DNA of 64,000 nt. Source: Paenibacillus azoreducens (lineage in GTDB: Bacteria; Bacillota; Bacilli; Paenibacillales; Paenibacillaceae). The notes beneath the pieces were generated by a model. It made no database searches, was not told the DNA's origin, and worked only from the letters and a program-made list of their open reading frames with translations. The position numbers and the translations under genes were made by a program. Every line of letters begins with the position of its first letter. The first letter of the stretch is position 1. The DNA lies in assembly GCF_021654775.1 (NCBI RefSeq), contig NZ_AP025343.1:4307501-4371500 (forward strand). Direction: 5' to 3'. Positions 43,270 through 53,688 of the stretch are shown piece after piece.

Positions 43270-44187
43270 TTATTCCTTCGTCACCAGCTTGAGCGGTGCA
43301 GGAATGGATTTTTCCACAGTCTTGCCTTGAAGTACATCAGATGCGGCCTGAACCGCCAGCTGTCCGATCAGGTCAGGCTGCTGCGCCACGGTTGCCGTCA
43401 GCTTGCCTTCCTTGATCGATTTCAATGCATCATCGTTGCCGTCAAAACCGATAACCGGAATGTCTTTGCCGGAGCTCTTGATAGCTTCGATCGCACCCAG
43501 CGCCATTTCGTCATTGTGTGCGAACACGGCTTGTACGTCAGGGTTTGCCTGCAGCAGGTTTTCCATGACGTTCAGACCTTTCGTACGGTCAAAATCCGCG
43601 GTTTGTTTGGCGACAACCTTCAAATTCTGGTCGGCGACTTCATGGAAACCCTTACCGCGTTCACGGGTGGCCGATGCGCCCGCTACGCCTTCAAGCTCAA
43701 CTACTTTCGCATCTTTGCCCACAATTTTCTCGATGAATTCCGCCGCCATTCTGCCTCCCTTGACGTTGTCTGAAGCAACAAGCGCTTTGACATCGCCTTT
43801 ATCCGCCGAGCGGTCGAGAGTAATGACCGGGATGCCAAGGCTGTTCGCCGATTGAACGACGGTCGAGATAGCTGCAGAATCGGTAGGGTTAATCAGCAGA
43901 ACATTAACGCCTTTTTGCATCAGATCATCGACGTCATTGCTTTGTTTGGCCGAATCGTTTTGCGCGTCGATAACGATTGTTTCCATGCCGTGTTTTTTGG
44001 CTTCGGCAACCACGCCATCTTTCAAGGATACGAAAAACGGGTTATTTAGCGTGGAGACGGACAAACCGATTTTAATATCCTTCAAGTCCCCGCCCGTCTT
44101 TGGTTTGGCCCAACCTGGAGGCTCTAGGGAACATCCAGTCGTTAAAATGAGCAGAAATGCTACCAGTATAAACGTTAGCTTTTTCAT
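43270..44187 (-). CDS. rbsB: D-ribose ABC transporter substrate-binding lipoprotein
   Basis: A 305-residue lipoprotein with signal peptide and lipobox LTTGC (C19). The periplasmic-binding-protein-1 fold shows KIGLSVSTLNNPFFVSLKDG at the start, VITLDRSADKG, and VFAHNDEMALGAIEAIKSSG, all ribose/galactose-type blocks. It captures ribose outside the membrane for RbsAC. Last gene of rbsRKDACB, 18 bp after rbsC, with GGGAGAGGAGAG before the ATG. Confidence 0.95.
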   Translation of the reverse strand: MKKLTFILVAFLLILTTGCSLEPPGWAKPKTGGDLKDIKIGLSVSTLNNPFFVSLKDGVVAEAKKHGMETIVIDAQNDSAKQSNDVDDLMQKGVNVLLINPTDSAAISTVVQSANSLGIPVITLDRSADKGDVKALVASDNVKGGRMAAEFIEKIVGKDAKVVELEGVAGASATRERGKGFHEVADQNLKVVAKQTADFDRTKGLNVMENLLQANPDVQAVFAHNDEMALGAIEAIKSSGKDIPVIGFDGNDDALKSIKEGKLTATVAQQPDLIGQLAVQAASDVLQGKTVEKSIPAPLKLVTKE

Positions 44188-44205
44188 GTGATTCTCTCCT
44201 CTCCC

Positions 44206-45174
44206 TTATGCGGATTTCTTCCGGTCGATGAGCACGGCGATCAGAATAACGATACCTTTGATAATCATTTGATAGTAGGAAGAAACACCGAGCAAATTAA
44301 GCCCGTTATTCAGGGTACCAATAATCAGCACGCCGATCAGCGTACCGACAATCCGTCCGCGACCGCCGGAAAGGCTTGTACCACCCAACACTACCGCGGC
44401 GATGGCGTCCAGCTCATAGGATGTGCCTGCTGTCGGCTGCGCCGAGTTCAGACGCGAGGTCAAAATGGCCCCGGCCAGAGCGGACAGCAAACCTGCCAAA
44501 GAGTAAATCATGATTTTAACGCGTGAAACTTTAATACCTGAAACGATAGCCGCCTTTTCATTGCCGCCGATCGCATAGGTTTTGCGTCCAAAGGACGTTT
44601 TGTGCAAAATCACCCACAGAATCGCAAAGGTAATGATCATCGTAATGGCGGGAACCGGAATACCGAATTGATAACCGCGGCCAAACAATTGGAACGTCAT
44701 GCTGTCGCCAAGCCCGGTGATCGGGTTACCGTTGGTGTAAACGAGCGTCTCTCCCCTGAGAATCGTCATCGTTGCCAATGTCGCGATAAACGGTGCCATT
44801 TTCCCTTTAGCAACCAAAAGTCCGTTGATCATACCTATCACACCGCCAATCAAACAGCCGATGATGATCGCTAGAACCGGATCAAAGCCGGATACGAGCA
44901 TATTGGCGACAAAGGCGCTTGATAACGCCAGGATCGAGCCGACGGATAAGTCGATGCCGCCCGTTAAAATAACGAAGGTCATACCGAACGCAATAAGTGC
45001 GTTGATTGATACCTGTCGCAGCAGATTCAAAATGTTAAGCGGTTCCAAAAAGCTCGGATCTAGAATGGATACGATCACAATCAGGATGATCAGACCAAGG
45101 AGTGGTCCCAGCTTTTGCGTGATTTGCGATAATTGAAAGCCTTTGCTTGTTTTTGCATCATTAATGGTTGTCAT
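44206..45174 (-). CDS. rbsC: Ribose ABC transporter permease
   Basis: A 322-residue membrane protein with eight to ten helices; FVILTGGIDLSVGSILALSS and the EAA-like AAVVLGGTSLSGGRGRI loop are typical of RbsC. Start at ATG 45172-45174, AGGGGG eight bases before, one base after the rbsA stop; the longer frame to 45195 reaches back into rbsA. Forms the channel of the RbsABC importer. Confidence 0.95.
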   Translation of the reverse strand: MTTINDAKTSKGFQLSQITQKLGPLLGLIILIVIVSILDPSFLEPLNILNLLRQVSINALIAFGMTFVILTGGIDLSVGSILALSSAFVANMLVSGFDPVLAIIIGCLIGGVIGMINGLLVAKGKMAPFIATLATMTILRGETLVYTNGNPITGLGDSMTFQLFGRGYQFGIPVPAITMIITFAILWVILHKTSFGRKTYAIGGNEKAAIVSGIKVSRVKIMIYSLAGLLSALAGAILTSRLNSAQPTAGTSYELDAIAAVVLGGTSLSGGRGRIVGTLIGVLIIGTLNNGLNLLGVSSYYQMIIKGIVILIAVLIDRKKSA

Positions 45175-45175
45175 T

Positions 45176-46657
<1,482 letters not shown>

Positions 46658-46673
46658 AACGGGTCCTCCTTAA

Positions 46674-47067
46674 AGTTTTGCGGAGCAAAGCTCCATTGAT
46701 TGTTCTTCGCAGCAAAACTTGCTTCGTAAGCTGACGCTTAGTTTTGCGGAGCAAAGCTCCTTTGATCGTTCTTCGCAGCAAAACTGGCTTCGTAAGCTGA
46801 CGCCTAGTTTTGTGGAGCAAAGCTCCTATATAAGTTGAACCAATGATTATGAACGGATGGGGGCAGCCGGATGAAATGTTCTTTCGATCGCTGTTGCTCC
46901 CAGATTTCTTTGATTTGAACCTATCTATGGTAGAAATCCGCTCACAAAGGCGAACGCTCCCGCTTCTCCAGAATCATTTCCTCCTCTTGCCTATCCCTTT
47001 TCATTTTCTTTAGTTCAACTTATATTGATTGTTCTTCGCAGCAAAACTTGCTTCGTAAGCTGACGCT
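46674..47067. repeat. 66-bp tandem repeat, three copies, the third split
   Basis: Units start AGTTTTGCGGAGCAAAGCTC at 46674, 46740 and 46806 and continue TGTTCTTCGCAGCAAAACT, CTTCGTAAGCTGACGC. The third is interrupted after AAGCTCC at about 46826 and resumes at 47025 with TTGATTGTTCTTCGCAGC. Each unit contains a GGAGC-AAA-GCTCC hairpin. It lies between rbsD and rbsA. Confidence 0.9.
46829..47024. mobile_element. Non-autonomous element with terminal inverted repeats, nested in a tandem repeat
   Basis: Begins TATAAGTTGAAC and ends GTTCAACTTATA, a perfect 12-bp terminal inverted repeat enclosing 196 bp without a gene. Flanking TA dinucleotides would fit a TA target, as used by IS630/Tc1-type transposases. 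A partial relative is at 25423-25512 (shared GATCGCTGTTGCTCCC). Confidence 0.8.
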
Positions 47068-47069
47068 TT

Positions 47070-47468
47070 TCAACCAAAATAGACGCCTGCCTGTAGAATG
47101 ATATTTGCAAACGGTTTAGCCTCGCCTGTGCGGATCACGGCTTTGGCCTTGCGTGTCAATTGTTTAAGCTCTTCGTGAGGGCAATTTTCAATCGCGCATC
47201 CCGTAAATTTATCTTCTATAAAATGGAGCGCTTCCTCATTTTGAGTTTTCATTTCTTCCGCAATAACCACCTTCTCGATTTCCATATCGGCTGCGATGGC
47301 ATTAACGGTTTCTTCAAAACTTGGCGAACCGAGCGTCAGGGCCAGATCGATTTTCTTGACCCCTTCCGGAATCGGAAGTCCAACGTCGGCGACGACGATC
47401 ATGTCCGTATGGCCCAAATCGGCCAAAACTTTTGATATATGACTGTTCAGGATGCCTTGTTTTTTCAT
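47070..47468 (-). CDS. rbsD: D-ribose pyranase
   Basis: A 132-residue enzyme interconverting beta-pyranose and beta-furanose ribose so that RbsK can act. KKQGILNSHISKVLADLGHTD carries the catalytic His20-type residue, VVADVGLPIP and ITLGSPSF-like DLALTLGSPSF follow, and the C-terminus NIILQAGVYF is diagnostic. ATG at 47466-47468 is one base past the rbsK stop with GGAGG upstream; the ORF extension upstream overlaps rbsK and is not used. Confidence 0.95.
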   Translation of the reverse strand: MKKQGILNSHISKVLADLGHTDMIVVADVGLPIPEGVKKIDLALTLGSPSFEETVNAIAADMEIEKVVIAEEMKTQNEEALHFIEDKFTGCAIENCPHEELKQLTRKAKAVIRTGEAKPFANIILQAGVYFG

Positions 47469-47469
47469 T

Positions 47470-48348
47470 TTACATTTGCGCCTCCACTTCTTGACGGTGC
47501 GGCATGCCGCCCTGCGCTCCAAACTTCGTTACGGACAAAGAAGCTGCGCGGTTCGCGAAACGGACGCTCTCGAAAATCGGTTTGCCCTCAGCAAGCGCAA
47601 CGGCGAAAGCGGCGTTAAAGGTGTCTCCCGCGCCTGTTGTATCCACTACTTCCACCTTATAGGACGGAACGAGCACTTCGTTTAAGCCGTCAAAATAACG
47701 GACCCCCCTGCTGCCTTCAGTGATAAATAACTTGTTCGGATATTTGCGCAGCGCCTCGGAAACGCTTAGTGATGCAAACAATATTTTCGCTTCATGTTCA
47801 TTTGGCGTAATGTATGCGGCATTTTCGATCACCTCTTCATCAAGCGGACGGGCCGGCGCCGGATTCAGCAGCAAAGGAATGCCAAGCTGCTTGCACGCTC
47901 TGCTGACATGGGTCACGGTTTCCACCGGGATTTCCTGTTGAATCATCACCATATCCGCCCCGTCAAAAGCTCCCATGGAGCGATCGATATATTCCGGCGT
48001 TACTTCATTATTGGCCGCTTTAACAACAACAATACTGTTATCCCCCTCAGCCAATATGATGTGCGCAGTTCCGCTCTCCATATGTGTAACCGGTTCCACA
48101 TAGTCGATACAAACTCCATTGTGCTTAAAATTGTTCAAAATTTGCTCAGCAAAAGCGTCATCTCCCACGCGTCCAATCATGGACACTTCGGCGCCGAGGC
48201 GCGCTGCGGCGACGGCCTGATTAGCGCCCTTGCCTCCGGGAACGGTTTTGAAGCTTTCGCCGAGAACCGTTTCACCGGCTCCCGGACGTTTGGATGATGT
48301 GACGACCAAATCAATCGATGAGCTTCCCACTACAATAATTTTAGCCAT
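47470..48348 (-). CDS. rbsK: Ribokinase
   Basis: A 292-residue PfkB-family kinase phosphorylating ribose at O5. The N-terminal GSSSIDLVV and GGKGANQAVAAARLG bind ribose; DTTGAGDTFNAAFAVAL holds the catalytic Asp and anion hole. The ATG overlaps the end of rbsR by 8 bp. Within rbsRKDACB. Confidence 0.95.
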   Translation of the reverse strand: MAKIIVVGSSSIDLVVTSSKRPGAGETVLGESFKTVPGGKGANQAVAAARLGAEVSMIGRVGDDAFAEQILNNFKHNGVCIDYVEPVTHMESGTAHIILAEGDNSIVVVKAANNEVTPEYIDRSMGAFDGADMVMIQQEIPVETVTHVSRACKQLGIPLLLNPAPARPLDEEVIENAAYITPNEHEAKILFASLSVSEALRKYPNKLFITEGSRGVRYFDGLNEVLVPSYKVEVVDTTGAGDTFNAAFAVALAEGKPIFESVRFANRAASLSVTKFGAQGGMPHRQEVEAQM

Positions 48349-49330
48349 ATTGCTCCACCTTCCTCGTCGTTTCCCGCTCCGTAAACGTCACGGGCATCTG
48401 AATAATCCTATGATCAATATTTTCATTTTCCAGCAATTGAATCAAAAGGGCTGCCGATGCTCTTCCCATGTCATATGCAGGCTGCCGGATCGTCGTCAGC
48501 GCCGGGGTCAGAAGGCTGCTGAGCGGAATATCGTCAAAGCCGATAATCTGCACGTCTTCCGGCACCTTTTTGCCGAGCCGGAGCGCTTCATGAAGCACCG
48601 CTGTCGCTACGATGTCGTTACTGGCGATAACGCCGTCGGTATCGGGATACCGCTCGAACAGTTCCTTCGCCCAGATTCCGGCTTCCGTGAATGAAAACGA
48701 TGTGGTCTGGATCACATTAAAGGCGATTCCTTGACTGCTCAGCATGTCAACCGCACCCTGGTAACGATCCAGTGCCGTCCGGATCGAGGCGGGACCTTGT
48801 ATCACCGTGATCTGCCGGCTGCCGCGGGCAGCCATTTCATGGGCGGCAATTCTTCCGCCTTCGCGGCCATCCGCATATACCGATGGACGGTTATCCGCCG
48901 TCCGGTCGAGAAACACTACCGGAATTCCCAGCTTCCGGTATGTATCGGTATCCGGATGATTGGTAGAAGCAATCACGCCAACCACGTTATTTTGCACGAA
49001 AGTCTGGATGTATTCCTTTTCTTTATTTGCATTTTCATCGCTGTTGCCAAAAATAATCCGAAAATCATTCTCCTGCATCTCATCCTCCACCCCGCGCGCA
49101 AGCTCGGGAAAAAAGGGGTTGGTGATATCCGGAAGAAGCAGACCGATCAGTCTGGATTTTCGCTTATATAAGGATCTTGCTACCTCATTCGGCGTATAGT
49201 GCAGCTCTCTGATAGCGGTTTCAACCTTCTTGCGGGTATCTTCATGCACATAACCTGTCTCGTTGATCACCCGCGATACGGTAGCTACCGAAACGCCCGC
49301 GTGTTTCGCCACGTCTCTAATGGTTGCCAT
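48341..49330 (-). CDS. rbsR: LacI-family ribose operon repressor
   Basis: A 329-residue regulator: LacI helix-turn-helix (MATIRDVAKHAGVSVATVSR, about 1-55, with the hinge YTPNEVARSLYKRKSRLIGL) and a ribose-binding-like sensor (about 60-329). First gene of the rbs operon and probably autoregulated through the palindrome at 49351-49366. Ligand assignment (ribose) is inferred from the operon. Confidence 0.92.
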   Translation of the reverse strand: MATIRDVAKHAGVSVATVSRVINETGYVHEDTRKKVETAIRELHYTPNEVARSLYKRKSRLIGLLLPDITNPFFPELARGVEDEMQENDFRIIFGNSDENANKEKEYIQTFVQNNVVGVIASTNHPDTDTYRKLGIPVVFLDRTADNRPSVYADGREGGRIAAHEMAARGSRQITVIQGPASIRTALDRYQGAVDMLSSQGIAFNVIQTTSFSFTEAGIWAKELFERYPDTDGVIASNDIVATAVLHEALRLGKKVPEDVQIIGFDDIPLSSLLTPALTTIRQPAYDMGRASAALLIQLLENENIDHRIIQMPVTFTERETTRKVEQYG

Positions 49331-49350
49331 AATTTTGTTCTCTCCTCAAT

Positions 49351-49399
49351 GTGGAACCGGTTACACTTATAAAATAGCACATCCTTTTTCGTTTGACAA
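49351..49399 (-). promoter_or_regulatory. rbs operon promoter and RbsR operator
   Basis: Minus-strand TTGTCA (49394-49399), 17-bp spacer, TATTTT (49371-49376). Immediately downstream GTGTAACCGGTTCCAC (49351-49366) is a palindrome matching in 7 of 8 pairs, of the LacI/CcpA type, covering the likely transcription start. Confidence 0.75.
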
Positions 49400-49509
49400 G
49401 CTTAAGTTTCGATCCATAATCTGGGGCCTCTCCTATATTTACCCGTAACCCATTGCCTATATGAAGCGTTTATATGAATACAGCGCTTCCTGCTGCAAGT
49501 TATCCTCAT

Positions 49510-49615
49510 GATATAAGAAAGTATCAACTTCAAGAAGACTATATCCTTATCTCGCAAGGAAAACAGCCACCAAAAGCGGTCTGTCTTCTACGAGGGTATG
49601 TCGATGGACGCTTGT
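49510..49615. repeat. Diverged copy of the double-hairpin/tandem unit family
   Basis: GATATAAGAAAGTATCAACTTC, CCTTATCTCGCAAGGAAAAC, GCGGTCTGTCTTCTACG and GTCGATGGACG align end to end with a unit of the 13854-14519 array in the same orientation. Confidence 0.7.
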
Positions 49616-49682
49616 AACTGGCCAGGAATCGCCATGACCATACGTATTGTGCGATGTTTTTTACTAAGAGAGAGGTGTTTTC

Positions 49683-50228
49683 ATGCGCAAGCTTACTAGC
49701 TTTATGGGATGGCTGCTGTGCCTTGCGATTGTGGCAGGCTGCGGTTCCGACCAAGTTGAATCTGCGGAATATGGAAAAGAGCTTAACCATACAAGTATGG
49801 TCATTACCTCCGACGGTCTGAAATGGGATGTGGACAAAACAGCACCGTCATTTGAAGATACATTGAAACAGATGCCGTTTGAAGTCAAGCAAATCAAGCT
49901 TCCTTTCCCGCCTACGCATCAGGCGGCCAGCGTGATCAAAGCTCCGTTTGATATGATTCAGCTTACTTACGCCGATCTGCTGTACGGACAGCAAATCATT
50001 CTGGTGGAAAGCAATTCGCAGGACGATTCGGAGCCCAAAGGGAAACCGGGCCCCAAACTCCAAAATGGTACGCCAACCTGGATACAAAGCGATTCGCAGA
50101 CAAGCGCGCTGTATTGGAAGGCAGACGGATATACATATTTGCTAATGTCGAACAAGGTGAAAAACGGTCATTTTGTACCGCTGTTCACCCCGAAAGAACT
50201 TGCGGTTATTGCCAGCTCCATGAAGTAA
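49683..50228 (+). CDS. Putative lipoprotein of unknown function
   Basis: A 181-residue exported protein with lipobox VAGC (C20) after a short hydrophobic signal. The mature part contains KWDVDKTAPSFEDTLKQMPF and ends with LYWKADGYTYLLMSNK and KELAVIASSMK, reminiscent of small Bacillales lipoproteins with a DUF4367-like fold that monitor a membrane partner, but I cannot assign a family. AGAGAGGTG lies before the ATG. Monocistronic, convergent with the hydrolase gene. Confidence 0.75.
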   Translation: MRKLTSFMGWLLCLAIVAGCGSDQVESAEYGKELNHTSMVITSDGLKWDVDKTAPSFEDTLKQMPFEVKQIKLPFPPTHQAASVIKAPFDMIQLTYADLLYGQQIILVESNSQDDSEPKGKPGPKLQNGTPTWIQSDSQTSALYWKADGYTYLLMSNKVKNGHFVPLFTPKELAVIASSMK

Positions 50229-50292
50229 AAAAATACATATTGATTTTGAATGGTTAGAGTATCCGAGTTTGAAAAAATACGGATGAGAGCTA

Positions 50293-51156
50293 TTATTGCT
50301 CTGACAAATTCACGTCCAGCCAAGGCATCAGAATTGGCAGAACATATTTGGCCTGCATCGCTCCGGTATGATCAAGACCGTCCAGAACCCGAACATCCCA
50401 ACCGGCCTGCCGCAGCTCTTCTTCTTGATGAATTAGCGGGGACGCAATATCCACCAGAACATTTCCCCACTTCTCACCATACGCGATTTTGCCTTCGCTG
50501 CCCGCAAAACAAAGCCGTGGACAAGTAAGACGGGCCTGCGCTTGCCGATCATCGAATTGCCGCAAATGCCGATACAGCGTAGCGAACTGGCGCGTTTGCT
50601 TTTCGTTCATGCTTACTTCCACATTGGACCAATCGATATCCTCGCCTGTCTGCTTTTCTGGATTGGGGTTGTTTTGGTTCTGGTTCTGAGCGTCAACCGA
50701 CATGCGATGGGTCGCTTCCGTAACTTTCAGCATCTGCTCGTAGGGACCGTTGATCGGCGGAAAGCCGCCCATGACCAGTGCCGCCAGACGTTCCGTCCGG
50801 ATTGCCAGCTGGAAACCGCTTAGGGCAAGCCAGGAGTAACCGTAATAAGCAAAGTGCTCTAGCCCGGCTGCATCGGCAATCGATAAGAAATCGGACGCGA
50901 TGTTGTCAGGCGTCAAAGTGTCGGGCTTGGGTGCCTGCAGCACATGCCCTTCATAATCGAAAGCGACAACGCGGTACTTTGCGCCAAGCGCCTGGATCAG
51001 TGTATATCCAAGTGCGGGATCCGCCCCCCACTTTCTCATCTCTTCCGCCTGAGCCCCTTCCATCGGAATCGGATTGACGGGCAATAACAGAGCTGGCCCT
51101 TCTCCTCGAATCATCACATCGATTGAATTGCCATCATGCAGCTCCACTTGAATCAT
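50293..51156 (-). CDS. Alpha/beta-hydrolase fold protein
   Basis: A 287-residue alpha/beta hydrolase. YYGYSWLALSG holds the nucleophile elbow (G-x-S-x-x, without the usual second Gly), GEGPALLLPVNP resembles the oxyanion region, and GLDHTGAMQ offers the catalytic His; Asp candidates precede it (VRVLDG). Residues 155-170 are an unusual Gln/Asn-rich insert (QNQNQNNPNPEKQ). Its start overlaps a PadR-type regulator gene by 4 bp, which probably controls it. Substrate unknown. Confidence 0.85.
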   Translation of the reverse strand: MIQVELHDGNSIDVMIRGEGPALLLPVNPIPMEGAQAEEMRKWGADPALGYTLIQALGAKYRVVAFDYEGHVLQAPKPDTLTPDNIASDFLSIADAAGLEHFAYYGYSWLALSGFQLAIRTERLAALVMGGFPPINGPYEQMLKVTEATHRMSVDAQNQNQNNPNPEKQTGEDIDWSNVEVSMNEKQTRQFATLYRHLRQFDDRQAQARLTCPRLCFAGSEGKIAYGEKWGNVLVDIASPLIHQEEELRQAGWDVRVLDGLDHTGAMQAKYVLPILMPWLDVNLSEQ

Positions 51157-51725
51157 GATTCTATCCCTCCTCGCTGTTCGTCTGCAAACGCATATTTGCC
51201 TGATTCAATGGAGTGAATCAGCCTGAGCGTATTTGCAATTTCGCTTTCCAAATAGTTTTTCCACAATCCGACCAGTTCCGGATGTTTCGAAGGATCGGTT
51301 GGCATTTCTTCCGTCGGCAGCGTGGTTAAAAATGCCGCCGATTCTTTCAGAGCGGACGCTCGGTTTTGAAGCAGGCGTATGACATGCGGCCGGGGCAGCA
51401 TATCCATGTAGGCGATGCCTACGGCAAACGTCTGAATTTCAAAGTTTTGGAGCGCCGACTCCAAAAGGGATTTAAATTCGGCTTTCCCGACAGCAGTGAT
51501 GCTGTATTCCGTGCGCGAAGGCCCCAGCTTGACCTGGTCGTTTGAAGCTTCCGTTCGAGTCATTCCCTGCGCCTCAAGTTTCTCCAAGGCATGATAAATA
51601 GATCCCGGTTTTACGTTCGTCCAGGTTTCGGCACGCCAGGAAGTCAGGTCATTATAAACCGCATAACCATGGCTGATGCCCCTTCGCAAAATCGATCCCA
51701 ATACAAGCAATCTTACCGTCGACAT
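51153..51725 (-). CDS. PadR family transcriptional regulator
   Basis: A 190-residue regulator with a PadR winged helix (about 3-80: LLVLGSILRRGISHGYAVYNDL, VKPGSIYHALEKLEAQGM, TEYSITAVGKAEF) and a C-terminal Vir-type helical dimerisation region (about 85-180). ATG at 51723-51725 follows AAAGGAG; the longer frame to 51821 starts before that site and overlaps a terminator. Operon of two genes with the hydrolase. Confidence 0.88.
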   Translation of the reverse strand: MSTVRLLVLGSILRRGISHGYAVYNDLTSWRAETWTNVKPGSIYHALEKLEAQGMTRTEASNDQVKLGPSRTEYSITAVGKAEFKSLLESALQNFEIQTFAVGIAYMDMLPRPHVIRLLQNRASALKESAAFLTTLPTEEMPTDPSKHPELVGLWKNYLESEIANTLRLIHSIESGKYAFADEQRGGIES

Positions 51726-51800
51726 TAAGGACGCTCCTTTCATCGGATTCAGCCTTAGTATAACGAACGATCTTAATCTAGTCAAATTTGAATAGTTAAC

Positions 51801-51843
51801 AAAAAAAGCTCCCCTAAACAAGGAGAGTACCTCATTTAGGGGG
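51801..51843 (-). terminator. Terminator of the Lpl-type ABC operon
   Basis: TCCCCCTAAATGAGG ... CAAGGAGAGT-type inner pairing ... TTTAGGGGAGC followed by seven T on the minus strand. Confidence 0.75.
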
Positions 51844-51854
51844 ATTTAACGCTT

Positions 51855-51959
51855 TTATTCCCATTCGATCGAAACGGCCGTGCCCTGCGGAGAACCCGGA
51901 TGCTCGATAAAAACGGTCCCCGTTTCCTGATCATACGCAAAATGAACAGGTATTTGATC
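51855..51959 (-). pseudogene. C-terminal remnant of an unidentified protein
   Basis: Directly after the solute-binding protein stop, an open stretch reads IPVHFAYDQETGTVFIEHPG then SPQGTAVSIEWE and a TAA. It looks like a protein end without a start and sits where importer operons often carry a glycoside hydrolase. Family not recognised; may be chance. Confidence 0.3.
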
Positions 51960-51962
51960 TCC

Positions 51963-53612
51963 TCAGTTCGGCATGCCCAGCTTGACGACTTCCTTGCCTT
52001 TCAACTGATCATTTACATATTTCATCGCTTCGTCGTAGCCGGTCTTTTTGATCTGATCACGCAGATCGTTAATCACTTTCAATGCATCCTGGTCCGATTT
52101 GGCGAATATCGCCTGCTTCCAAACATCGCCCATCTGATCCATGGATGGTTTGAGCGTTTCCCAATTCGAAGCTTTGGTAATGACATCCCCCGGGTTAAAA
52201 GCCGATATGATGTTGATTCCGTTCGGGCGCAATATTTTACGCGCATTGTCCATCGCGGCCAGGCGGTCCTGATCCGCCCAAATATCTCCACCCCCAACCG
52301 AATTGATCCGGTCCAGCCCGGTCATGTTTTCGAGTCCGATCCCAATCCCTTCGTTTCGCTTCACTTTACCGGTCGAATCTTCGTAGAATTTATCAAACCA
52401 TTCCTGTTTCGCTTTCGGTTTGCCGTCGACCTTTTCCCAATGCACGCCCTCCACGCCGTAACGCACCAGCATGAAACCTTCGTCGGATGCGAGGAAGTCC
52501 AGCAGCTTGAGCGCAGCGTCGACATCCTTGCAATTTTTCGTAATGACCGTCACGTTATTGCCCTGAATCGACAAGTCCACGGGACGGTTCGGCTCCGCGC
52601 CTGCCCGCTCCAGCGGGCCGACCGGCACATACTCCGTACCCGGATGGGACTTCACGTAATCTTTGGACGCGTCGAGTATGGCGGGATAATGCGCGGCCAA
52701 TACGGCAATCCGTCCCTGCTTAATCTTTTCGTTTGCGATCGGGTCCGTTTGGGTAAACACTTCCGGATCAAGCAGCCCTTCGGCAATCAGTTTGCGGTAG
52801 TACAGCGTATAGTCCTCATAGGCTTTGGTAAAAAACACATTCTCAAGGCTTCCGTCTCCCTTGTCTACGTAGCTGGTTCCATAAAACATGGTGTTCCCGA
52901 TCCCTACCGCCCATCCGTCATGGAATCCGCCTAAAGGCATGACCGGCATGCCGTTTTCCGTCAGATTTGCATCCTTGATTTTTTTCAGGAATTGATACAA
53001 ATCATCCTTCGTTTTCACTGCTTGCGGGTCTACGCCCACCTTTTCGGCAATGTCCTTGCGCACATAGAAACCGTACAGCCAATCATTGACGTCTTTTCCG
53101 GTCGCCGGCTGGTTTTGATACAGCATGTACTTTTTGCCGTCGATACCGCCAATTCCCTTTTCATACAGCGCTGGCGGGACATTTTCTTTGGCAAGCGCTT
53201 TGGCGAGGTTCGGGTATTTGTCGATTTTATCGGTGAGGTCCACCAGTTGTCCTTCCTTCGCTGCTTTAATGATCCCGTCCAGCTCCCCTCCCCATGCGGG
53301 TCCGGTGTAAATGTCCGGAAGATCCTGCGTAGCGAAAATCTGATTGACCTTCTCTACCTCGCTGCCTTTCGTATAATCGATCTTCATTTTGATCCCCGTC
53401 TTTTCTTCAATCGCCTGCGTAACCGGCGTCGTGTCGCCGTCCGGACCGGATGAACCGTTCCAGTTGTTCAAAATCGTCAGCGTCGTTTTCTTATCCCCTG
53501 AAGTATCTCCTCCGCCATTGTCTGCGCCACCTCCGCCGCATCCGTACAGCATACCGGTCAGCATGATGACCCCCATCAATGAACAGACCGCTTTGAAACG
53601 CAACTTAGCCAT
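51963..53612 (-). CDS. Extracellular solute-binding lipoprotein (LplA/YtcQ type)
   Basis: A 549-residue lipoprotein with lipobox MLYGC (C25) followed by a Gly-rich linker. The SBP_bac_1 fold shows LTILNNWNGSSGPDGDT, FATQDLPDIYTGPAWGGELDG and a C-terminal AGADQ-like YDEAMKYVNDQLKGKE helix. Such large binding proteins serve importers for oligosaccharides (e.g. rhamnogalacturonan or xylan fragments) in Paenibacillus. ATG at 53610-53612 follows GGGGAGGG; the longer frame to 53684 overlaps the upstream permease region. Third gene of the permease-permease-binding protein operon. Confidence 0.92.
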   Translation of the reverse strand: MAKLRFKAVCSLMGVIMLTGMLYGCGGGGADNGGGDTSGDKKTTLTILNNWNGSSGPDGDTTPVTQAIEEKTGIKMKIDYTKGSEVEKVNQIFATQDLPDIYTGPAWGGELDGIIKAAKEGQLVDLTDKIDKYPNLAKALAKENVPPALYEKGIGGIDGKKYMLYQNQPATGKDVNDWLYGFYVRKDIAEKVGVDPQAVKTKDDLYQFLKKIKDANLTENGMPVMPLGGFHDGWAVGIGNTMFYGTSYVDKGDGSLENVFFTKAYEDYTLYYRKLIAEGLLDPEVFTQTDPIANEKIKQGRIAVLAAHYPAILDASKDYVKSHPGTEYVPVGPLERAGAEPNRPVDLSIQGNNVTVITKNCKDVDAALKLLDFLASDEGFMLVRYGVEGVHWEKVDGKPKAKQEWFDKFYEDSTGKVKRNEGIGIGLENMTGLDRINSVGGGDIWADQDRLAAMDNARKILRPNGINIISAFNPGDVITKASNWETLKPSMDQMGDVWKQAIFAKSDQDALKVINDLRDQIKKTGYDEAMKYVNDQLKGKEVVKLGMPN

Positions 53613-53688
53613 AAAAACCCTCCCCAAAAATAAAAGTGATATGATCAAGTTCCACAAGGGAACCTGTATCCGCTTCTGCTGCATATCC

